Below are positions 42,955-48,232 of a DNA stretch of 48,232 nucleotides, piece by piece. The stretch comes from Oscillospiraceae bacterium (GTDB lineage: Bacteria; Bacillota; Clostridia; Oscillospirales; Oscillospiraceae), in NCBI GenBank assembly GCA_015067635.1, contig SVMA01000013.1, positions 1-48,232 on the forward strand. Reading direction: 5' to 3'. Made by a program: the position numbers and the translations under genes. Positions within the stretch are counted from its first letter, which is position 1, and each line of letters starts with the position of its first letter. The notes beneath the pieces are model-generated. The model saw only the letters and a list, made by a program, of their open reading frames with translations. It did no database searches and was not told where the DNA came from.

Positions 42955-43749
42955 TTATACATATCCGTACATTCCCCGGATGCTGACTTCTCCGGAATGG
43001 ACGGATTCAATTTTCCCGTCGTCAAATTTGACGACAAGTGCAGCATTCTCGTCCACGTCAAGAGCCTTTCCGTGGCGGATTTCGTTGGGAAGCAGCAGGG
43101 AGATTTCCTGACCGATGGTGATGCAGTCTGCGCGGTAACGCTGGAGAATGTCAGAGGAACACCCCAGCTGTTGACTCATTTGCTCCAGGGCGACGATGAT
43201 TTCGCTTATAACGGTACTGCGCACGATGTTTTTATCGGTACACATATGCAGAGAAGTTGCTATATCTTGCAGCTCAGGGGGAAATGCATCCTCTTTTTGG
43301 CAGCAGTTGATGCCAATGCCAATGACGGCATATTCTACGGTGCTTCCGTGCCTGAGGGATAATTCGGTAAGAATTCCGCCCAACTTTTTTCCACCAGCTA
43401 CCAGATCGTTGGTCCATTTGATATTGGGACGCAGCCCGGCGGCTCTCTCAATTCCGTCGGCAACGGCGACGGCAGCAGCGCAGGTTAAATGCATCAGTTG
43501 ATCAGCAGGAAGATTGGGACGGAGAATCAGGCTCAGGTAGATTCCGGTTCCCTCAGGGGAGTGGAAGCTTCGTCCCATACGTCCCCGACCATGGGTTTGC
43601 ATATCCGCAATGACCATGGTCCCGTGAGGAGCACCGGCAGAAGCCAAGCGCTTGGCTGATGTATTTGTGGAGTCTATGCTGTGGTAACAGTGAAGGTTTC
43701 CCCGCCAGGGAAAGCTGGCGGGGAGTTTTGCAAGAATGTCATTTTTCAT
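42955..43749 (-). CDS. birA: Biotin--[acetyl-CoA-carboxylase] ligase, short form
   Basis: A 264-aa biotin protein ligase without the N-terminal DNA-binding domain, so it is not expected to repress transcription. Biotinoyl-AMP loop GRGRMGR (54-60), STNTSAKRLA near residue 27, KWTNDLVAGGKKLGGIL, VIGIGINCC, and a C-terminal SH3-like BPL_C domain. ATG 43749 is chosen because AAGGA lies 11 nt upstream; TTG 43758 is possible. It directly follows the E2-like gene (1-nt gap), so the two are co-transcribed. Confidence 0.93.
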   Translation of the reverse strand: MKNDILAKLPASFPWRGNLHCYHSIDSTNTSAKRLASAGAPHGTMVIADMQTHGRGRMGRSFHSPEGTGIYLSLILRPNLPADQLMHLTCAAAVAVADGIERAAGLRPNIKWTNDLVAGGKKLGGILTELSLRHGSTVEYAVIGIGINCCQKEDAFPPELQDIATSLHMCTDKNIVRSTVISEIIVALEQMSQQLGCSSDILQRYRADCITIGQEISLLLPNEIRHGKALDVDENAALVVKFDDGKIESVHSGEVSIRGMYGYV

Positions 43750-43750
43750 T

Positions 43751-45163
43751 TTAATCAATGTCCTTCAGGACCTCTTCCGGCGGATTATCCAGTTGTTCCG
43801 GTCGGGCAAGGATGCGTCGATAATGTTTGAAGAAGGCGGCGTAAGTATAGCCGTCTGTAATGCGCTCATCCAGAACAAACTTGCAGTCTACATACTTACG
43901 CTGTACCACCGTACCGTCCTCCAGCACCTCAACCGTCCGACGCTTGCATCCGAAGGAGCCAAACACCGGAAGGTTGCCGAAGTTATACAGATGGTGGTAG
44001 ATGGGCTGGATACCCAAAGAACCCATGGAGGTAAGGAAAACAGAACCGTGGAAGGGGCTGACTTCCAGTATGAATCTGGGAAGCAGACTGAAATAATCCA
44101 ATGTTTTCAGCAGCCAGACAACAAATTTCAGCACCACACCGGGAATCATGGATAAAACACCGGCAGTGTTATCCATTCCGGAATCCAGAGGGGTATTCTT
44201 CGCGTTTTCCACAGTTGCCTGCAATTTTTTGTATACATCCTCTGCAGTATCCCGGGGTGTCAGGTGAACCTTGAGCACTGTTTCCGGAGCATCCACAGTC
44301 ATTTCCTTTTTGACCGTCAAGCAGAACTGGATATCCTCGCCACGGCTGTAGATCTTCTGACCGGCAATAAACCGGTTGATGGCCGGGAATTTGCACACAC
44401 CACGGCAGTAAGCGGCCAGCAAGACATGCATAATACCGAAATTGGTCAGACCCTCTCTGCGCTTTTGACGGATATACCGGTCAATGTGGGTGATCTCCAG
44501 AGATTCTGCAAAGAGATTGGAAGAATCGTTGCGGGTGACCATGATATAGGGAGAAACCATGTTCATGGCAGGAAGCGTACGGATAAGCCGACCATCCTTA
44601 CGGTCACCCCAGGTAGGATGGTATTCATTTCCGGGATGCACACGCATGGCAAAGGTCAGCAGGAAGCATCCGAAAAACAGAAGAATCTCCGGTAAGAAGG
44701 CTTCCAGCATCGGGAGGGAGGTTCCCTTATCGTGCAAAAGCCACGCATTGACCCCAAGTCCCACACCGAACACAGCCAGCAACAACCAGGGGCTGGAGAC
44801 CCGTCCGGAAAGGACAATGGTGTAAACTACGCCGCAGAAAAACAGCAGGACGCAGAACAGAGCCAGCATCATGGTGTTATTGCCGAGGAAGCCGTGGGGA
44901 CGGATCGCATAGAAAAATGTCATAAGCCATACGGGAATTGCGGTTTTGTAAAGATGCTCTTTGCCATCGAGCAATACGATGAGCACGTATAACAAGGTAG
45001 CTGCAACCGGCAGAACGATTTGAGTCCACACGTTCAGTTGTTCCCCTGACCCTTTCAAACAGGCGAATACAATGCGGATCATTGCCGAGCCAACCAGGCA
45101 TAGCGCCATCAGCCATGTCAGCACATTTTTGCGGCTGACATAATAATGTACTCTTTTTTCCAT
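43751..45163 (-). CDS. Membrane protein fused to an E2-like acyltransferase domain
   Basis: A 470-aa protein. The N-terminal about 175 residues hold six hydrophobic helices. From about 195 to the end it resembles the catalytic domain of 2-oxoacid dehydrogenase E2/chloramphenicol acetyltransferase: FGIMHVLLAAYCRGVCKFPAINRF, GSVFLTSMGSLGIQPIYHHLYNF, and a final DERITDG (432-438) where E2 enzymes have DHRxxDG. The catalytic His is replaced by Glu433, so normal acyl transfer is doubtful. There is no lipoyl domain. Clostridial relatives with DERI-DG are often annotated E2-like. GTG 45172 is a less likely start. Function unknown. Confidence 0.78.
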   Translation of the reverse strand: MEKRVHYYVSRKNVLTWLMALCLVGSAMIRIVFACLKGSGEQLNVWTQIVLPVAATLLYVLIVLLDGKEHLYKTAIPVWLMTFFYAIRPHGFLGNNTMMLALFCVLLFFCGVVYTIVLSGRVSSPWLLLAVFGVGLGVNAWLLHDKGTSLPMLEAFLPEILLFFGCFLLTFAMRVHPGNEYHPTWGDRKDGRLIRTLPAMNMVSPYIMVTRNDSSNLFAESLEITHIDRYIRQKRREGLTNFGIMHVLLAAYCRGVCKFPAINRFIAGQKIYSRGEDIQFCLTVKKEMTVDAPETVLKVHLTPRDTAEDVYKKLQATVENAKNTPLDSGMDNTAGVLSMIPGVVLKFVVWLLKTLDYFSLLPRFILEVSPFHGSVFLTSMGSLGIQPIYHHLYNFGNLPVFGSFGCKRRTVEVLEDGTVVQRKYVDCKFVLDERITDGYTYAAFFKHYRRILARPEQLDNPPEEVLKDID

Positions 45164-45172
45164 AACATACAC

Positions 45173-45201
45173 ATTATAACAAAATTCGCGGCGCTTGGCA
45201 A
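45173..45201 (-). promoter_or_regulatory. Promoter giving a leaderless transcript
   Basis: Minus strand TTGCCA (45201-45196), 17 bp, TATAAT (45178-45173). Normal initiation about 7 nt downstream falls at about 45166, only a few bases before ATG 45163, and no Shine-Dalgarno is present. Confidence 0.65.
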
Positions 45202-45233
45202 GAACTTTTTACAGCCACACAGTCCATGAGAGG

Positions 45234-45263
45234 TGGATAAATAATCCACTTTTGGACATACTA
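45234..45263 (+). promoter_or_regulatory. Sigma-G-like forespore promoter of the ger operon
   Basis: TGGATA (45234-45239), 17 bp, CATACTA (45257-45263), which fits the known sigma-G pattern (GNATR, then CATNNTA). A palindrome GTGGAT/ATCCAC (about 45233-45250) overlaps the -35 and may be an operator. RBS GGGAGGTGA follows, then ATG 45280. Confidence 0.72.
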
Positions 45264-45279
45264 GCCGGGAGGTGACAGT

Positions 45280-46680
45280 ATGGAACAGGGAAGATACCCC
45301 GGAAAGATGACGGATGAGAATATCCGGGAAATTTTTGCAGGCGCAGGGGATTTCAATTTTCGGGAGCTTACCTGCGGTCAATGGACATTGTATGCATACG
45401 CGATCGACGGACTCACTTCCGGAGGAGATGCGTCGGAATATGTGGTAAAGCCTATCACGGAGCACCTGTCGGCAGACAGCATGGAACAGTTGTATCAAAA
45501 AGCACTCCGGGGTATGATCTACAACTCTGTGGCATCTGCCTGTGAGGATTTGGATTCTGTTGCACTGAAGCTGGTCAATGGCTTTTGCGTCATACTGTTT
45601 CCGGAGGTTGGGGCGATTGCCTTTGAGGTCAAGACCGGAGAAAAACGCAGCATATCTCCACCGGAGGTAGAACATACAGCCAAGGGTGCAAAGGATGCGT
45701 TCGTAGAAACAGTCCGTTCCAACACCAGTTTGGTTCGCCGCCATTTACGCACGCCGGATCTGAAATTCTATGAGACGCAGGTAGGCAAACACTCCATAAC
45801 AAACGTATCGGTTGCGTGGATAGAGGGAGTAACGGATATTACCCTGGTTGAGCGAATGAAATGCCGTTTGGAAAAAATGGATACAGACGGGTTTGTCACA
45901 CCTTCTGCCGTGGAAGAGTTGATTACCGGCTCACGCGCGACGGCATTTCCGCTATTGCAATACACAGAACGGGCAGACCGATTTAGTGAGGGCCTGCTGG
46001 CAGGTCGCGTAGGAGTCCTGGTAGACGGGATTCCGCTGGGCTATCTTGCACCGGTGGACCTGGGTGTGCTAATGGAATCGCCGGAGGATTGGGGAAGGGA
46101 TTTTGTTTCGGCTTCCTGTATCCGCATTCTTCGTTACGGTGCATTGCTGCTGAGTCTGTTATTGCCGGGTCTGTTTATTGCTATGGCGACATTCCATCAG
46201 GAGATGATTCCGTTACCACTGTTGCGCGCTATCATAGAAAGTAAGGAATCTGTTCCTTTTTCCACAACCTTTGAGGTTTTGTTGCTGCTGTTGGCATTTG
46301 AAATCTTACAGGAATCCGGAGTGCATCTTCCCGCATCAATCGGACAGTCCGTGTCGATTATCGGAGGTATCGTAGTCGGTACTGCTGCGGTGGAAGCCAA
46401 ACTGATCTCACCGGCTGCTTTAATTGTTGTCAGTGTTGCCGGGGTTTGCGGTTATGTGCTTCCCAATCGGGATTTTGCAGATGGGATTCGGGTTTGGCGT
46501 TTTGCATTGGCAGGACTTTCTGCAATAGCAGGACTGTTTGGATGGACGGTGGGATTTTTGATTTTAATTATCCATCTCTCATTTTTGACCAGCCTGGATG
46601 TTGCATATCTGTCTCCGTTTTCCAAAGGAAGGTCCGTATCCCTACTGCGCGGAATTAAAAAACAGGGAGATAAAAAGTGA
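45280..46680 (+). CDS. gerAA: Spore germination protein, GerA family A subunit
   Basis: A 466-aa germinant-receptor subunit. A hydrophilic N-terminal region (about 1-270, with the family segment YFETQVG-like FYETQVGKHSITNVSVAWIEG) is followed by about five TM helices (about 285-440) including ALLLSLLLPGLFIAMATFHQEMIP. GerA subunits form a complex in the spore inner membrane that senses nutrients. Its stop overlaps the next gene by 4 bp. Confidence 0.92.
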   Translation: MEQGRYPGKMTDENIREIFAGAGDFNFRELTCGQWTLYAYAIDGLTSGGDASEYVVKPITEHLSADSMEQLYQKALRGMIYNSVASACEDLDSVALKLVNGFCVILFPEVGAIAFEVKTGEKRSISPPEVEHTAKGAKDAFVETVRSNTSLVRRHLRTPDLKFYETQVGKHSITNVSVAWIEGVTDITLVERMKCRLEKMDTDGFVTPSAVEELITGSRATAFPLLQYTERADRFSEGLLAGRVGVLVDGIPLGYLAPVDLGVLMESPEDWGRDFVSASCIRILRYGALLLSLLLPGLFIAMATFHQEMIPLPLLRAIIESKESVPFSTTFEVLLLLLAFEILQESGVHLPASIGQSVSIIGGIVVGTAAVEAKLISPAALIVVSVAGVCGYVLPNRDFADGIRVWRFALAGLSAIAGLFGWTVGFLILIIHLSFLTSLDVAYLSPFSKGRSVSLLRGIKKQGDKK

Positions 46681-47144
46681 AACGTTGGATTGTATACCTT
46701 TTAATATTGGCGGCGGTTTCCTTTGAGGGAGCGTACTCCTTTACCGGCACGGATGTTGCAAAACTTGCACCTGTTGAAGTTGTATGGCTTGAAGAACGGG
46801 ATGGCGTCTTGTATCTGCAAACGGATACGAAGGATTTCGGAACGGGAACGGATGTGCAAAGTGCGTTGGCAGATATGAAAGCATCTGCTTCAGGTACGGT
46901 ATTTCTGGATACCGCAGACTTTCTTCTGATAAAAGAGGGAAACGAGTCGCTGATTGAGCAAATGTATGCAATCCTTCGTCCTACATGTATGCTCTGTGTG
47001 GCGGCCCAAATGCCGGATATGGAAGCAGTAGCAGAGTTCCTGACTGCTCACGAGCCGAATGTTACACTGCGTCAATTTCAAAACGGTAAAATGACGCTTC
47101 CGATTCTTCAGGAGATAGAAGGGAGGTTTACTCTGCTTGCATAG
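46677..47144 (+). CDS. Small GerC-like spore germination accessory protein
   Basis: A 155-aa protein with an N-terminal TM or uncleaved signal helix (about 4-21) and a soluble domain (VEVVWLEERDGVLYLQTDTKDFGTG, ADFLLIKEG). Its location between the A and B subunit genes and the alternating beta/alpha pattern suggest the first part of GerAC. It is far shorter than usual GerAC (about 370 aa) and lacks the lipobox Cys. It overlaps both neighbours, so translation is coupled. Assignment rests mainly on context. Confidence 0.65.
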   Translation: MKRWIVYLLILAAVSFEGAYSFTGTDVAKLAPVEVVWLEERDGVLYLQTDTKDFGTGTDVQSALADMKASASGTVFLDTADFLLIKEGNESLIEQMYAILRPTCMLCVAAQMPDMEAVAEFLTAHEPNVTLRQFQNGKMTLPILQEIEGRFTLLA

Positions 47145-48075
47145 AATTTCACCATCAAAAATGGTTGCATGGCTGACAGTTGCCTTGATCGGTCCGGTCC
47201 TTTCTGTGATCGGGAAAAGCGGATGGGGCGGTGCATTGCTGGCCGTTGGACTTTGCAGCGTCATAGCACTCTGCCGCTTCCAATTTGATAATGAGAAATT
47301 ACCCCGATGGCTGTGTGTATTGGAATTTGTGTGGCTTGCAGTATTTCTGGCAGGTGCTGCACCCCAAAGCGGATACTGCTGGTCAGATGCCAGTGCGAAT
47401 ATGATTATCCCCATCGTGCTGATTGCCCTGGCAGCGGTATCCTCGCAAAAGGGAAGTGTACCATCCGCAAGAGTGGGGGCAACGCTACTGTGGTTGGTGT
47501 TTCCGGTGCTGGGAATCGTTGCAGTGGCCGGAGCAACAGATGTAGACCTTTCCCTTGTGCGCAGGGAGCTGACGACACCGGATGGAATGCTTCTTGGGCT
47601 GTTGCTGATTCCCTGTATGGGCCTGCTTATGCCGCAGAATAAACCGAAAAAAGCATTCTGGGCGATACCTGTGATAGGTGCTGTCGCAGTGATAATGGCA
47701 ATCCTTTTGGATTCAGTGATGGGATTTTCTGTGGCGCAAGAAGCAGGGGACACCTTCTATGAATTCAGCAAGGGTGTCAATTTATTTGGGGTTGCTGAAC
47801 GGTTTGAAGCGCTGGTGGCTTGTGTCTTGACAGCAGAGTGGTTTGTTCTGTTTTCCTTAATATTAAGCACTTCGCACCACTTGTGGGAACGGATTTCCAC
47901 CAAAGGAATCGCATGGAGTGTGTGGCTGTGCAGTGCAATGAGCGTACTGCTTATGTGCAATTTGCACATCCCCGGACAATTGCTGGGTGTGGGATGCCTC
48001 ATATTTTGGGGTTTTCTGCCACTTTTAACACAAGGTCTAGGGGTGGCAAAAAAAGTCATAAAAAAGCAAAAATAG
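47137..48075 (+). CDS. GerAB-like germination permease
   Basis: A 312-aa integral membrane protein with about nine to ten hydrophobic helices, in the position of the B subunit (APC-superfamily) of a GerA receptor. Start TTG 47137 is chosen because GGGAGG (47121-47126) lies 10 nt upstream; ATG 47161 is 34 nt away. TTG also overlaps the preceding stop codon region. It is shorter and more diverged than typical GerAB (about 360 aa). The assignment depends on operon context plus topology. Confidence 0.7.
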   Translation: MHRISPSKMVAWLTVALIGPVLSVIGKSGWGGALLAVGLCSVIALCRFQFDNEKLPRWLCVLEFVWLAVFLAGAAPQSGYCWSDASANMIIPIVLIALAAVSSQKGSVPSARVGATLLWLVFPVLGIVAVAGATDVDLSLVRRELTTPDGMLLGLLLIPCMGLLMPQNKPKKAFWAIPVIGAVAVIMAILLDSVMGFSVAQEAGDTFYEFSKGVNLFGVAERFEALVACVLTAEWFVLFSLILSTSHHLWERISTKGIAWSVWLCSAMSVLLMCNLHIPGQLLGVGCLIFWGFLPLLTQGLGVAKKVIKKQK

Positions 48076-48078
48076 GTC

Positions 48079-48108
48079 TTGACACTTGCGGCGGCGGAAT
48101 GCTATTAT
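48079..48108 (+). promoter_or_regulatory. Outward promoter P1
   Basis: TTGACA (48079-48084), 18 bp, TATTAT (48103-48108), 3 nt after the ger operon. It has a G+C-rich spacer. Confidence 0.75.
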
Positions 48109-48119
48109 ATGCGGGCGCA

Positions 48120-48150
48120 TAAGGCTTTTTTTAAGAAAAAAGTGCTTTAG
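48120..48150 (+). terminator. Weak terminator-like hairpin
   Basis: AAGGCTTTTTTT and AAAAAAGTGCTTT (about 48121-48148) can form an imperfect A/T-rich stem. It lies between the two promoters and may end the ger transcript or belong to the leader of the next unit. Low certainty. Confidence 0.35.
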
Positions 48151-48181
48151 AAAAAAAGTTAAAAATAAGCGAAAAAAGTTC

Positions 48182-48210
48182 TTGACAGAGGGTTTAAGAT
48201 GTGCTAGAAT
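48182..48210 (+). promoter_or_regulatory. Outward promoter P2
   Basis: TTGACA (48182-48187), 17 bp, TAGAAT (48205-48210). With P1 it forms a tandem pair about 100 bp apart that drives a gene beyond the window end. Confidence 0.82.
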
Positions 48211-48232
48211 AAGCAAGCTAACCGCCTGTCGG

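Noticed and set aside
1-48232. CRISPR arrays, insertion sequences, prophage genes, rRNA
   Set aside because: No regularly spaced repeats, transposase or integrase motifs, phage structural genes or rRNA sequence were seen on either strand.

Overview
The window looks like a chromosomal segment of a Gram-positive, endospore-forming Clostridia bacterium, most likely an anaerobic gut member of the Oscillospiraceae or a relative. The reasons are the ferredoxin-dependent 2-oxoacid oxidoreductase genes, T-box and lysine riboswitch control, GerA-type germination genes behind a sigma-G-like promoter, IreB, KtrAB, and near-consensus TTGACA/TATAAT promoters with 16-18 bp spacing. No rRNA, phage, insertion sequence or CRISPR array was seen.

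Layout. 1-1.5 kb: two tRNA 5' halves on the minus strand and a twice-frameshifted nagA. 1.6-5.1 kb: a pyridoxal kinase and two convergent membrane-anchored polysaccharide deacetylases. 5.2-5.7 kb: tRNA-Leu(GAG) with its terminator and a 120 bp duplicated structured element. 5.7-7.9 kb: GH4 alpha-galactosidase with a divergent AraC regulator. 8-15.6 kb: a six-gene minus-strand operon (acyl-CoA ligase, Na+/solute symporter, iorA, iorB, phenylacetate-CoA ligase, tandem-ACT protein) behind a T-box whose specifier codon reads UUC (Phe). 15.7-19.3 kb: a carbohydrate kinase/SDR/PHP operon. 19.3-21.1 kb: an NlpC/P60 hydrolase, a small unknown protein and IreB. 21.1-24.9 kb: pheST with its own Phe T-box. 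25-27.7 kb: an amino-acid ABC importer under a lysine riboswitch, with an apparently circularly permuted binding protein. 27.8-37.1 kb: a long plus-strand housekeeping run (ktrB, ktrA, an RNA methyltransferase gene, dprA, topA, trmFO, plsX, rnc). 37.2-42.6 kb: glyA, serA, serC and a solitary trpB behind a Trp T-box. 42.6-45.2 kb: a Cys-rich membrane peptide, birA and a membrane-fused E2-like acyltransferase homologue. 45.3-48.1 kb: a compact germination-receptor operon, then two promoters firing out of the window.

How the parts fit. Amino-acid supply is the theme. The Phe T-box operon combines an organic-acid symporter, aryl-CoA ligases and IorAB. Induction by uncharged tRNA-Phe argues that it runs in the biosynthetic direction: aryl acid uptake, CoA activation, reductive carboxylation to an arylpyruvate. 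The solitary Trp T-box trpB beside serine genes suggests indole salvage (indole + serine to Trp). The lysine riboswitch makes the ABC system a lysine importer. Together they describe an organism that rebuilds aromatic amino acids from gut catabolites and imports lysine. This is inference from gene content and RNA regulation; no searches were run.
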